Below the pieces are notes generated by a model, which was not told the origin of the DNA, did not search any database, and saw only the letters and a list, made by a program, of their open reading frames with translations. A program made the translations under genes and the position numbers. Shown one piece after another: positions 24,784 through 33,903 of a DNA stretch of 64,000 nucleotides. Location: contig JAWLAE010000002.1 of assembly GCA_041395625.1 (NCBI GenBank), forward strand, positions 620,001 to 684,000, given 5' to 3'. The stretch is from CADEED01 sp041395625. GTDB lineage: Bacteria; Pseudomonadota; Gammaproteobacteria; Steroidobacterales; Steroidobacteraceae. The first letter of the stretch is position 1; each line of letters starts with the position of its first letter.

Positions 24784-26343
24784 ATGCGCGTGAGAAACAA
24801 GCACGTCGATGTCGTGATCGTGGGCGCGGGCGCAACCGGTAGTCTGTTCGCCGAGCGTTTCGCGCGCGCCGGTCGATCCGTGGTTGTGCTCGAGGCCGGT
24901 CCTGCGTGGCGCCTCGACGATCTGCAGAGCTCGCAGCTCTGGGCACGACGCCTGAAATGGGGTGGTGGCCCGGTGCTGGCAGCGGGTAACAACCCGTTCG
25001 GCCATAACATGAGCACCGGCTGGGGATTGGGTGGCGCCGCACTGCATCATTATGCCGGCTGGCCGCGGCTGCATCCGGAAGACTTCCGCACTCACAGTCG
25101 TTATGGACGGGCGCTCGACTGGCCGCTCTGCTACGACGATCTGCGACTGCACTATGACCGGATCCAGAACGAGATGCTGGTGAGCGGCGATGCGGCAGCG
25201 GAAGTCTGGCGGCCGCCGGGCGCGCCGTATCCGCAGCCGCCGCTGGCCACATTCAAACAGGGCCAGGTGATCGCGGCCGGTTTTGCGAAGCTGGGACTGC
25301 GCGTGGCACCGGCGCCGCTCGCCATCCTGTCGCAGTCGGTGCCAGGACGCAGCGGCTGTATTTATGACGGCTGGTGCGATGCAGGCTGCCCGATCGGCTC
25401 GGTCGCCAATCCGCTCGTGACACACATTCCCGCAGCGCGCGCGCGGGGCGCGCAGTTCATCGTCCAGGCGACCGTCACGCGCGTGCTCACCAACAAGCGT
25501 CAGCGTGCGGTCGGCGTGGTCTGGCGCGACGCGACGGGAGTCGAACACACGCAGCGTGCCGGTCTCGTCGTGCTCGCGGGTTCGACCATCCACAACGTGC
25601 GTCTGCTGCTCGCGTCGACCAATGAGCGCAATCCGGCGGGACTCGCCAACTCCAATGGTCTCGTGGGCCGCGGCTTCGTTTGCCACACGGTGGCGAGCGC
25701 TTATGGCGTGTTCGACGAGCCGCTCGACAATCATCTGGGCGTGTCGGCCGGCCAGCAGATCAGCCAGGACGGCTATGCCAAGGACTCGCCGCGCGCGAAC
25801 GGCGCCTTCGGCAGCTATCAATGGGGCATCGCACCCGCGCTGAAGCCTAACGACCTGCTGGGTATCGCGAATACACGGCCGGACATCTTCGGCGAAGATC
25901 TGCATCGATTCCTGCGGCACGACGGACCCCGCATCGGTACGTTGAGTGCCGTGTGCGAAACGCTGCCGAGCGCCGAGCGTCGCATCGAACTCGCACCCAT
26001 GCGCGACGCCCACGGTGTTCCGCTGGCCCGCACGGTCAACAGCTTCGATCGCGACGCGATCGGCCTGTACGAGCATGCGAATCAAGAAGGACTCGCGATC
26101 CTGCGTGCCGCCGGGGCCAGTGCCACCTGGAACGGCATCATGGCCACGACGCATGCGCTGGGCGGCACCGTGATGGGCACGGATCCCGCCAAGTCCGTCT
26201 GCGACACGTACGGTCGCACCCATGAGGTCAGCAATCTCGTGATTGCCGGCGGCAGCCTGTTCCCGACTGCCGGCGGTGGCAGCCCGACGTTCACGCTGTA
26301 CGCGCTCGCCGACCGCGCCGCTGCCGAACTCGTGAAGCATTAA
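24784..26343 (+). CDS. GMC oxidoreductase with 3Fe-4S-type cysteine motif
   Basis: FAD-dependent dehydrogenase, 519 residues, with the dinucleotide motif VIVGAGATGS at 11-20, the GMC segment WGLGGAALHHYAGWPR near 80, and the C-terminal SPTFTLYALADRAA; the active-site histidine is probably in THALGGTVMG. Cys192, Cys198 and Cys202 (CIYDGWCDAGC) match the C-x5-C-x3-C pattern that binds a [3Fe-4S] cluster in FAD-glucose dehydrogenase alpha subunits. There is no signal peptide, so export would need the Tat-carrying subunit 3-like protein at 18562-19119. It likely oxidises an alcohol group of the cluster's substrate and passes electrons to the membrane. Confidence 0.9.
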   Translation: MRVRNKHVDVVIVGAGATGSLFAERFARAGRSVVVLEAGPAWRLDDLQSSQLWARRLKWGGGPVLAAGNNPFGHNMSTGWGLGGAALHHYAGWPRLHPEDFRTHSRYGRALDWPLCYDDLRLHYDRIQNEMLVSGDAAAEVWRPPGAPYPQPPLATFKQGQVIAAGFAKLGLRVAPAPLAILSQSVPGRSGCIYDGWCDAGCPIGSVANPLVTHIPAARARGAQFIVQATVTRVLTNKRQRAVGVVWRDATGVEHTQRAGLVVLAGSTIHNVRLLLASTNERNPAGLANSNGLVGRGFVCHTVASAYGVFDEPLDNHLGVSAGQQISQDGYAKDSPRANGAFGSYQWGIAPALKPNDLLGIANTRPDIFGEDLHRFLRHDGPRIGTLSAVCETLPSAERRIELAPMRDAHGVPLARTVNSFDRDAIGLYEHANQEGLAILRAAGASATWNGIMATTHALGGTVMGTDPAKSVCDTYGRTHEVSNLVIAGGSLFPTAGGGSPTFTLYALADRAAAELVKH

Positions 26344-27887
26344 CGGCTATAGTCGCGCCAGTTGCGCGCCAGGTGATCGGCCGAGCGCAACGCGACCGCG
26401 TGCAGCGTGTAGGTAGGACTGGTGCCGCCTGACTGCGGGAACAAACCTGCACCAGCGACCAGCAGGTTCGGGATGTCGTGTGTGCGGCCATAGGTGTCGC
26501 AGACGGACTTGGCCGGATCAGCGCCCATGATCGTCCCACCGCTGATGTGCCCGCCCGTGAGCGGACCATTCCAGGCTTCGCGAGCGCCCGCCGCGCGCAC
26601 GATTTCGAGTCCGCGCGCATTCATGTACTGCCACAGCGCCATCGTCGCCGCGGAGTTCGTATGGACGGTGCGCGCCAACGGTACGCCGTTGCGGTCGCGC
26701 CGCGTGCCGTCGAGCTCGATCCGATTCGCGCGCTCAGGCGCGGTGCTCGCAAACCCGACCATGTAGGCCATCTCGTGCGTCGCCGCGCGGATGAACTCAT
26801 GCAAGGCGGCGCCGTATATGTCCGGCCGGGTGATCGCCACACCGAACAGATCGTTGGGCTTCGCGGCCGGCGCGATCTGCCACTGCAGGCCGCCGAACAG
26901 ATCCGGACGATCCTCGTAGGTGAAACCCGCCCGGCTGTAATACTGCCCGGAGTTCACGCCCATCCAGATCTCGGTCTCCTGCTCGAACAGCCCATAGGCG
27001 AAACCCATCGCTTCGGCGGTCAGATACTGGCCTAACAAGCCGCTCGAATTGGCGAGCCCAGAATTGAGCAGGATGCGTGGATTCTGTATGAACGATCCGG
27101 CGAGCACGACGACCGAGGCGTATTGCTCGCGCACCGCGCCGTCTTGCACATAGCGAACGCCACTGGCGCGTCCCTTGCGATCCGTCAGCACATGTGTGAC
27201 CGCAGCACCGTTGCGCAGCTCGACGCCTCGCTCGAGCGCCCAGCCCAGGTAGGTGAACAGCGGATTCGCCAGCGCGCCGATCGGACAACCCGCGTCGCAC
27301 CAGCTGTCGTAGATGCAGGCTGCACGGCCTTTGTAAGGTTCCGAGTTGATCGCGAGCGGCATCGGCGCCACCGGCAGGCCGAGCTTGCGAAAGCCCTCGG
27401 CGAGCAAGTCACCGTGACGGAAGGTCTTGAGCGGACCCATCGGATAGGGCTCGCCACCGCCGCGCCATGGCTCAGCCTCGGCGTCACCCGACAGACCGAC
27501 GTCGCGCTGCACTTCGTCGTACCAGGGACGGAGATCCTCGTAATCCAGCCCCCAGTCGAGACCCTTGCCGTGGATCGAGCGCATCCGGAAGGTATCCGGC
27601 GTGAAACGCGGCCAGGTGGCGTAGTGGTGCAATGCCGAGCCACCGGTGCCGTCGCCTACCGAAGCATTGTGCGCGATCGGATGCTCACCCTCGAGCAATA
27701 CGGGTGCGCCGCTCCACTTCAGCCGGCGCGACCAGAGACTGGAACTAATCAGATCACCCAGCTCGCGCGGCGGCCCGGCTTCGAGCAGTACCACCTTGCG
27801 CCCGGCACGCGACAGCCGATCGGCATACACGCCGCCCGCGGCCCCGGCGCCGACGATGACGACATCAACCGCCTCGGGCTTGCGCAT
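26340..27887 (-). CDS. GMC oxidoreductase with 3Fe-4S-type cysteine motif (paralogue)
   Basis: Second GMC dehydrogenase, 515 residues, clearly paralogous to the gene it converges with. It has VIVGAGAAGG at 10-19, GGSALHHYATWPR near 83 and Cys191, Cys197, Cys201 in CIYDSWCDAGC. The C-terminal region GTSPTYTLHAVALR carries the GMC signature and HISGGTIMG the probable active-site histidine. Its stop codon and that of the plus-strand paralogue share the palindrome TTAA at 26340-26343. It lies 18 bp downstream of the TonB receptor and is probably expressed with it and the b561 gene. Confidence 0.9.
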   Translation of the reverse strand: MRKPEAVDVVIVGAGAAGGVYADRLSRAGRKVVLLEAGPPRELGDLISSSLWSRRLKWSGAPVLLEGEHPIAHNASVGDGTGGSALHHYATWPRFTPDTFRMRSIHGKGLDWGLDYEDLRPWYDEVQRDVGLSGDAEAEPWRGGGEPYPMGPLKTFRHGDLLAEGFRKLGLPVAPMPLAINSEPYKGRAACIYDSWCDAGCPIGALANPLFTYLGWALERGVELRNGAAVTHVLTDRKGRASGVRYVQDGAVREQYASVVVLAGSFIQNPRILLNSGLANSSGLLGQYLTAEAMGFAYGLFEQETEIWMGVNSGQYYSRAGFTYEDRPDLFGGLQWQIAPAAKPNDLFGVAITRPDIYGAALHEFIRAATHEMAYMVGFASTAPERANRIELDGTRRDRNGVPLARTVHTNSAATMALWQYMNARGLEIVRAAGAREAWNGPLTGGHISGGTIMGADPAKSVCDTYGRTHDIPNLLVAGAGLFPQSGGTSPTYTLHAVALRSADHLARNWRDYSR

Positions 27888-27905
27888 GACCAGTTGCCAG
27901 CCGCG

Positions 27906-30266
27906 CTATTCGTTGCCGAACTTGTAGCGAACCTCCAGCCCGAATTCCCGCGGCGCGCTGACGCTTGCGAACGTCACGCCCAGGATGCCGACGACGTCCT
28001 GCGCATTGGTGAGGTAGAACTGATCGCCCAGATTCAGCCCATAAGCCGAGATCTGCAAGCCGTTGTCGAGCTCGTACGTTGCGCGCGCATTGAACACGCC
28101 GTAGCCACCCTGACGATTGCCGATCCCATTCGCGGCTTCGAAGTAGAGCTCGGAGCGGAAGCTGTAGTCGCCACGCAACGTGAAGCTGCCGCGCGGCAGA
28201 GCCCACTCGTACTGCGCGCCGAGGCTGCCGTTCCACTTCGGCGTCAGCGGCAACTGCATGCCAAAATCGATGCCTGCCAGCACCGTGCCAGGGTTCAGTT
28301 TCTGGTATTCACTCTCGGTGTAGCCCAGCCCGAGCTGCAGCTCGAACTCGGGCGTCGGCCGCGCCAACAGCTCGAGCTCGGCACCCCGGATGCGCGCTTC
28401 GGCGGCATTGATCGTTTCGAAGAAGCCGGAAGCGCCAAGACCGAGGAGCTGGATGCCCTTGTAGTCCGACTGGAATGCCGCCACGTTGAACCGCACGCGA
28501 TTGTCCGCGAGCTGCGTCTTCGCGCCGATCTCGTAAGTGTCGATTTCTTCCGGATCGTAGGGCTCGATCGGCAGAAACCCGGGAGGTATCGGACCGGGGC
28601 CATCGACATCGACCGGGTTGGGCCGGCCGTTGAAACCGCCGCTCTTGAAGCCGCGCGAGAACGACAGATAGTAGAGCTGCTCGGCCTGCGGCTTCCACTC
28701 CAGGCCGAACTTCGGCGTCACCTGACTCCAGCTCTTGTTGTAGACCGTCGGCGTGGTCGGCGGCAGGAATGGGTTGTTGCGCGACAGGGTCGGGAATATC
28801 GCGGGCGGCAGCCCGGCGAGATTGAAGACATTGGCGCGGTTGTCGATGAAGAAGTCGTAGTCCTGGGTCTTCTCTTCTTCAGTCCAGCGCAGACCCACCG
28901 AGCCCGAGAGCGTGTCCGTGAAGCCGATCGTCGTGTGCGCGAACAACGCGTACGCCTTGATATCGAGCGTGAACGCCTGGTTGTTGATGATGCGCCGGTC
29001 GACCCCGGGCGTGGCGTATTGCTGGCCAGCTGCAAAATTGCAGGCCGGCGGCGGGCCGAAGGGAAGCGGATTGCAGCCGTTGTTGCCGCCCAGGGAAACG
29101 ATGTTGATGTGATCGTCGGTCTCGTCGTAATAGAAGCCGCCTAACAACCACTTGAAGCGCCCCGTCTCGCCGGAAATCTGCAGCTCCTGACTGAGCTGGT
29201 TCTGGTCGGTGTCGAAGCCACCCTCGTAGAACGAGAACGGCGTCGAGTCGTAGTCCGTGGTGATGAACTGCTGCAGCTCACGATAGGACGTGATCGACTT
29301 GAGGTTGCCCCAACCCAGATTCCAGTCGAGGATCAGGCCGGCACCCTTGACGTCGTAGTCCTTGTCCGGTGTGATCGACGACTGATTGAGATACGGATCC
29401 GCGGGATTGACGAATGCGCCTATCCCGGGCGCGAGCGGCACACCCAGCGGCGAGATGATGTTCGGATTGAAGCGCGTCAGGATCGTGTGCTGGCTCGTGC
29501 CGGTGAGCTGCGTCAGGTCTGCCGCCAACGTGAGCGTGAAGGCATCGGTCGGTGCCCAGCGGAACTTGGCGCGCCCGCTGGTCGTCTTGTTGCTGTCCAG
29601 GCGCACGCCATCGGGTCGCTTGCCCCAGCCATCCTGATCGCGGTATGCGGCCGACACGATCAGCCCCGCAGTGTCGCTGACGGGAATATCGACCGAGGCA
29701 CGCGCAGTCACGAGACTCCGACTGCCCGCGCCGACCATCAGATCGGCTGCAAAGTCATCACCGGGGTCACGCGTCGTGATGTTCACGGCGCCGCCGATCG
29801 TGTTGCGGCCAAACAGCGTGCCCTGCGGTCCGCGCAGCACTTCGATGCGCGCCACATCGGCGGAATCCATCGACGCGCCCATCACACGACCCAGGTACAC
29901 GCCGTCGACGTAGGTGCCGACGCCGGGATCGGTCGCGGGATTGAGATCAGTCTGACCGACACCCCGAATAAAGAAGAAGCCATCGTTGCCACCGGTAGGC
30001 CCCGGGTTCGAAATGAAGTTCGGCGTGAAAGACGCCGCATCGCCGACATTGCGAATGCTGAGCTTCTCGATGTCCGCGGCACGGAAGGCCGACACCGATA
30101 TTGGTGTGTCCTGCAAGCGTTCCGCCACGCGCCGTGAGGTGACGACGACTTCGTCGAGAGCGCCCGACTGCGGCGCGCTCTGCGCCATGCTGACGACGGT
30201 AACGCCACTGGCGATTATCGCACTGACCACCGCGCGGCACAGGCGAGCAACAGGTTCCGGCTTCAT
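27906..30266 (-). CDS. TonB-dependent outer-membrane receptor
   Basis: The 786-residue protein has a signal peptide (RLCRAVVSAIIASGVTVVSMA before QSAPQ), a TonB-box-like DEVVVTSRR, a plug domain (FIRGVGQTDLNP, EVLRGPQGTLFGRNTIGGAVNI) and a long beta-barrel ending in a strand with aromatic/charged alternation (REFGLEVRYKFGNE). Start ATG 30266 is preceded by GGGGGAAA; the frame reaching 30389 is not coding. It is of the type frequent in sphingomonads and steroid or terpene degraders. Substrate unknown; by position it should import the compound handled by the GMC/NicX-like genes. Confidence 0.95.
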   Translation of the reverse strand: MKPEPVARLCRAVVSAIIASGVTVVSMAQSAPQSGALDEVVVTSRRVAERLQDTPISVSAFRAADIEKLSIRNVGDAASFTPNFISNPGPTGGNDGFFFIRGVGQTDLNPATDPGVGTYVDGVYLGRVMGASMDSADVARIEVLRGPQGTLFGRNTIGGAVNITTRDPGDDFAADLMVGAGSRSLVTARASVDIPVSDTAGLIVSAAYRDQDGWGKRPDGVRLDSNKTTSGRAKFRWAPTDAFTLTLAADLTQLTGTSQHTILTRFNPNIISPLGVPLAPGIGAFVNPADPYLNQSSITPDKDYDVKGAGLILDWNLGWGNLKSITSYRELQQFITTDYDSTPFSFYEGGFDTDQNQLSQELQISGETGRFKWLLGGFYYDETDDHINIVSLGGNNGCNPLPFGPPPACNFAAGQQYATPGVDRRIINNQAFTLDIKAYALFAHTTIGFTDTLSGSVGLRWTEEEKTQDYDFFIDNRANVFNLAGLPPAIFPTLSRNNPFLPPTTPTVYNKSWSQVTPKFGLEWKPQAEQLYYLSFSRGFKSGGFNGRPNPVDVDGPGPIPPGFLPIEPYDPEEIDTYEIGAKTQLADNRVRFNVAAFQSDYKGIQLLGLGASGFFETINAAEARIRGAELELLARPTPEFELQLGLGYTESEYQKLNPGTVLAGIDFGMQLPLTPKWNGSLGAQYEWALPRGSFTLRGDYSFRSELYFEAANGIGNRQGGYGVFNARATYELDNGLQISAYGLNLGDQFYLTNAQDVVGILGVTFASVSAPREFGLEVRYKFGNE

Positions 30267-30408
30267 GGTTTCCCCCAAACGAGCGAGCGCTGCCCGGCAC
30301 GCAACCCCCATTGGTTGCGTCTTGGCGCGCCGTGCGATCGTCACATGTGGCGGACATGAGCACCACATAAATGATTCGGCCCTATGCATGAACTGCGCTT
30401 ATGGGCTG

Positions 30409-30954
30409 TCACCCCGCCCGGCGCCGCCCGAACCACATGCGGCGCAGCAGGCTGTCCCGCCTGACGAACTGGTGATAGAGCGCTGCAGCAATGTGCAGCA
30501 GCACCAGGCTTAACAGCAGGCGCGAAAAGAAAAAGTGCCCTTGGCGTGGTGCGAACTCCCAGAAGTCCGCCGGCAGCTGGCCGGGCGCGCCGAACAGGAC
30601 CGGCAGCACGCCCGTCGGCCCCACCATCCCGAGGCCAGTGGAAACCATCGCAATGGCGATCACGTAGAGCAGCACGTGCACCGTCTTGCGCAGACGCCTG
30701 AGCCACGGATTGCTCTCTGCCACCGGCGGTGGTTTATCCGAGCCCCAACGCATGAGCAATCGCGTGAGGAGCAGAAGTAGAATGACGATGCCCGAGATCG
30801 CATGGGCCGCCAGCATCGGAATCTTCTCCGGATCGGTGTTCGGCATGTTGCGCAACACAGTGATCCCGCCGAACAGCGAGATCGCGATCAGGATCGCGGT
30901 CAGCCAGTGTGCCGCCACCCACAGCGGGTGGTACCGCGTAACTACTGCCGTCAT
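30409..30954 (-). CDS. Cytochrome b561-type diheme membrane protein
   Basis: The 181-residue protein has four transmembrane segments and the b561 histidines: His9/His16 in YHPLWVAAHWL, one in LAAHAISG, one in KTVHVLLY and the last in LLHIAAALYHQF. Such proteins transfer electrons between periplasmic enzymes and quinone. The start ATG 30954 has GGGAG upstream. It precedes the TonB receptor and a GMC gene on the same strand (142-bp gap), so it is a natural candidate for the electron acceptor of the GMC complex. Proof of this pairing is not available from sequence. Confidence 0.9.
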   Translation of the reverse strand: MTAVVTRYHPLWVAAHWLTAILIAISLFGGITVLRNMPNTDPEKIPMLAAHAISGIVILLLLLTRLLMRWGSDKPPPVAESNPWLRRLRKTVHVLLYVIAIAMVSTGLGMVGPTGVLPVLFGAPGQLPADFWEFAPRQGHFFFSRLLLSLVLLHIAAALYHQFVRRDSLLRRMWFGRRRAG

Positions 30955-31105
30955 ATCGATCTCCCGTTCGTTGTCGAGCTCATGGTCGCGGCCCTGGTGG
31001 ACTACCCGGTTGCGCCGGGCGGAATGTTCGGCCCGCCTTCGTCGAGTCGTCAAACAGCTTTCTGGCCGCGCCTCATAACCGGGCTGCGGTGTGCGAGCAC
31101 CACAT

Positions 31106-31798
31106 TCATAGCGCCGCCCGCACGCGTTTCGTCCACGGCTGCGAGAACTGCAGGCGACGTTGAGGCCGCGCCATGCCCGCTGGATCGAACGTCGGGTCGG
31201 CCGCCTGGTTCACGGACAATGCGACGCCGCCATTTAGTATCCGGCGCGCTGCGGCGAACTCCGCCGGTCGATTGACCGCCTGCAAGGCGAGGAACCGGTC
31301 ACCCTGGAAGTAGGCCACCGAGAAGCGTCCGCTCGCGGGATCGCCTCTGACGACGTGCCGGTCGTAACCGTCGATGAGACCGACGATCTGCAGACGAAAA
31401 GCATACTGATCCGACCAGACCCAGGGTGCTTGACGATACGTCGTCGACTCGCCGCATACCGCGCGCGCGGCCACCTTCGCCTGCTCGAGCGCGTTGTGCA
31501 CCGTCTCGAGCCGCAGGGGTCGTCCGAGCAGGTCGTTAGCGTGACGGGCACAGTCGCCGACGGCCCCAATGCGCGCATCGGACGTGCGCGCCGACCGATC
31601 GACGACGATGCGATCCTGGCATTCTATCAAGGCACCTCGCGCCAGCTGTGTCTCACGCACGACGCACGAGTCGTCAATCGCGACGACGTTGACACCGCAG
31701 ATGATCCGGACCTTGTTGGCTGCATGCTGACGCGCGAGGAATTCCGACAACTTAGGAGCAGCCACCCGCGGCAGCAATCGGGGCGCCAACACGCCGAC
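31106..31798 (-). pseudogene. Remnant of a rhodocoxin/ferredoxin reductase
   Basis: The readable part matches the C-terminal half of FAD-dependent ferredoxin-NAD reductases: APRLLPRVAAPKLSEFLAR, then IVVDRSARTSDARIGAVGDCA with the FAD-binding GD, ETVHNALEQAKVAARAV, WSDQYAFRLQIVGL and DPASGRFSVAYF. The N-terminal FAD domain (about 160 residues) is missing, and roughly 30 residues are deleted between the NAD domain and the GD motif. A frame continues upstream to 31978 but runs through the terminator at 31900-31937 and shows no homology. I call it a decayed gene. It would have been a fitting redox partner for the Rieske oxygenase. Confidence 0.75.
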
Positions 31799-31899
31799 CG
31801 ACGGCCGACAGGATGCCCGGCAAGATGAGCCCGCGCATGCCGCACTGGATGCGGATGAGATCGCGTCGCGAGTAGTTGCCGGCCGCCATGAAACTGCCC

Positions 31900-31937
31900 C
31901 AAAAAAAGCCCTCTCCGGCTCCACGCCGGAGCGGGCT
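31900..31937 (-). terminator. Rho-independent terminator after the sulfatase gene
   Basis: On the minus strand AGCCCGCTCCGGC and GCCGGAGAGGGCT form a strong stem around the loop GTGGA (31907-31937), with one unpaired position, followed by a run of seven T (plus-strand A run 31901-31907). It ends transcription coming from the sulfatase gene at 32075-33895. Confidence 0.85.
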
Positions 31938-32074
31938 TCGTTACCAAATGGCCACAAACTGCGTCTGCCGGCTAACAAGTGTCAATATCTGGCACTTATC
32001 CTCGCAGCGGTCCCTCACAACTTCGAGCGATGTGGTACCCACGCAAGAGCCACCACCACTGGCTGGCAGGCGGG
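31938..32074. other. Non-coding stretch between terminator and sulfatase
   Basis: No gene or recognisable element was seen here beyond the 3' untranslated part of the sulfatase transcript. Together with 31799-31899, which also holds nothing I recognise, it forms a gap of about 275 bases around the terminator. Confidence 0.4.
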
Positions 32075-33895
32075 TTACCGTGATTCGGGTTTTGGCGGCA
32101 GCTGCGCCTCGCTAATTACTGGTTCGTCCGCCTCAGGCAGTTCCGCCGCCCCTGGCGGCCCGCCGGCCGGCAATGCAGCGCCTCCGCGCCGCATGTTCTC
32201 CAGCACGCTCTTGCTGACTGCGGTCGCAGGGAATTTCGCACTGAAACCCCACGGCACGGGCGGGCCGTTCGGATCCTGCACGCCAACCCGCTGGGCGTAG
32301 GCCTGATAACCGGCGCGCAAACGCTCGAGGCGCGCAGGCTGGCTCGCGCCAAGATCGACCAACTCAGCCGGATCGGAGCGCAGATCGAACAAGCGCCAGA
32401 CACCGTCGCCCCAGGGCGCTCCAACGCGCAAGGCCTTCCAGCGGCCATCTTCGATCGCGGCGACACTGCCGGCGGATTCCATGAAGACAGGCTCGCCGAC
32501 ATGCGGCACATGTGCCTGACGGAGCAATGGCAGGAACGACTTGCCCTGCGGCTCACGAACACCGCGCGACTGCAACGCCTCATCCAGCGCGGCGACACCC
32601 GCGGCATCGAGCACGGTAACAGCGAGATCCATCACGGTCACGGTGTCGCCGCGCAGCCCGCGACGTACCGTCGGTCCCGCGATGATCAACGGGGCACGCA
32701 CACCGCCTTCGGCCACCAGGCCCTTGTACCAACTGACGGGCGTGGACGAGACGCTGGCCCAGCCCGGGCCCTGCGAGACGTAGGACTGCGGTCCACCGAG
32801 CGCCTCATAAGACATGTCGAAGTTCTTGTCGTACCAGGGCGCCAAAGGCGGCAATGTTTCGAGCTCGGTCGCTTCCGCCCCGTTGTCGGACATGACGACG
32901 ATCAGTGTATCGTTGGCAACACCGGCAGAATCGAGCGCAGCAAGCAGTCGACCCACGTTGTCGTCCATGCGCTCGATCATGGCGGCATACACAGCCATAC
33001 GTTTGGTTTCGAATTGGCGCTGCTGATCGCTGAGAGTGTCCCACGCGGGTATACCATCTGGACGTGGCGCCGCCGGTGTCTTCGCTCCCAACAGCCCCAG
33101 CCGACGCAGTTTGGCAATGCGCATCGCGCGGATTTCGTCCCAGCCACGCTCATAGCGCGGCAGGTACTTCTTTATCAGCTCCTGCGGCGCCTGCAACGGA
33201 TAGTGCGGTGCCGTATACGGCAAATAGGCGAAGAACGGCTGGCCAGCAGCGCGCGACTCGGCCAGGTACTCAAGCAGTTTTGTCGTGAAGTAGTCACTCG
33301 AATAGAAGTCCGCCGGCGGCCGCACCAGCTCGCCTTCGTCGAAGTAGTCGACCTTGGGAGTCTGCGGCATATAACCTTTGTCACTGTAATGGCCGCTGAC
33401 CCCATGTGACAGAGCATAGGATCGATCGAACCCACGCGCCTTCGGACCGGATTCCGGTATCAGACCCAGGTGCCACTTTCCCGCCATCATCGTGCGGTAG
33501 CCGCGCGCGCGCAGCCGCTCGGGTAGCGTCGCGACGTCCGCGCGCAGGTAGCCTTCGTAACCAGGCGCATGCATCTGATGACCTTGGCGGGTTTCGGCCA
33601 GCGCGCCGAACCCGGTCTGATGGTGATCCACGCCGGTCATCAGCATAGCCCGCGTGGGCGAGCAAGCCGCAGCGGTATAGAAGTGCGAGAACTTCAATCC
33701 ACGCTGCGCGAGCCGATCGAGATTCGGCGTGTCGATTTCACTGCCGTAACTGCCCAGATCGGAGAAGCCCAGATCGTCGGCGACGATCAGCAGGATGTTG
33801 GGACGCGCGGCTGGCGCCGCTGCAGCCGCTGCCACGGCATGGCTCACCGCCAGCAATACTGCGATGAAAAGGATAAGCTTGTTGATGAATCGCAT
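32075..33895 (-). CDS. Exported arylsulfatase-type sulfatase
   Basis: Hydrolyses sulfate esters. The 606-residue protein has a signal peptide (KLILFIAVLLAVSHAVAAAA), metal ligands Asp40/Asp41 in VADDLGFSDLG, and the formylglycine motif at Cys78 (CSPTRAMLMTG), where Cys is converted to the catalytic residue by a formylglycine-generating enzyme. Further active-site pieces are GKWHLG near 138 and SDNGAE near 334. The C-terminus is proline/glutamate-rich without known function. It sits among broken genes and is followed by a terminator, so it is a single transcription unit or the end of one with the upstream remnant. Confidence 0.94.
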   Translation of the reverse strand: MRFINKLILFIAVLLAVSHAVAAAAAAPAARPNILLIVADDLGFSDLGSYGSEIDTPNLDRLAQRGLKFSHFYTAAACSPTRAMLMTGVDHHQTGFGALAETRQGHQMHAPGYEGYLRADVATLPERLRARGYRTMMAGKWHLGLIPESGPKARGFDRSYALSHGVSGHYSDKGYMPQTPKVDYFDEGELVRPPADFYSSDYFTTKLLEYLAESRAAGQPFFAYLPYTAPHYPLQAPQELIKKYLPRYERGWDEIRAMRIAKLRRLGLLGAKTPAAPRPDGIPAWDTLSDQQRQFETKRMAVYAAMIERMDDNVGRLLAALDSAGVANDTLIVVMSDNGAEATELETLPPLAPWYDKNFDMSYEALGGPQSYVSQGPGWASVSSTPVSWYKGLVAEGGVRAPLIIAGPTVRRGLRGDTVTVMDLAVTVLDAAGVAALDEALQSRGVREPQGKSFLPLLRQAHVPHVGEPVFMESAGSVAAIEDGRWKALRVGAPWGDGVWRLFDLRSDPAELVDLGASQPARLERLRAGYQAYAQRVGVQDPNGPPVPWGFSAKFPATAVSKSVLENMRRGGAALPAGGPPGAAELPEADEPVISEAQLPPKPESR

Positions 33896-33903
33896 CGCTT
33901 CCT

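Noticed and set aside
24772..26340. 522-codon minus-strand open frame opposite the plus-strand GMC gene
   Set aside because: Antisense to a full-length GMC oxidoreductase with all motifs; low-complexity product.
27123..29144. 673-codon plus-strand open frame opposite a GMC gene and a TonB receptor
   Set aside because: It crosses two well-supported genes, has antisense composition and no recognisable domain.
31799..31978. Upstream extension of the reductase remnant
   Set aside because: It runs through a strong terminator hairpin and has no reductase-like sequence.
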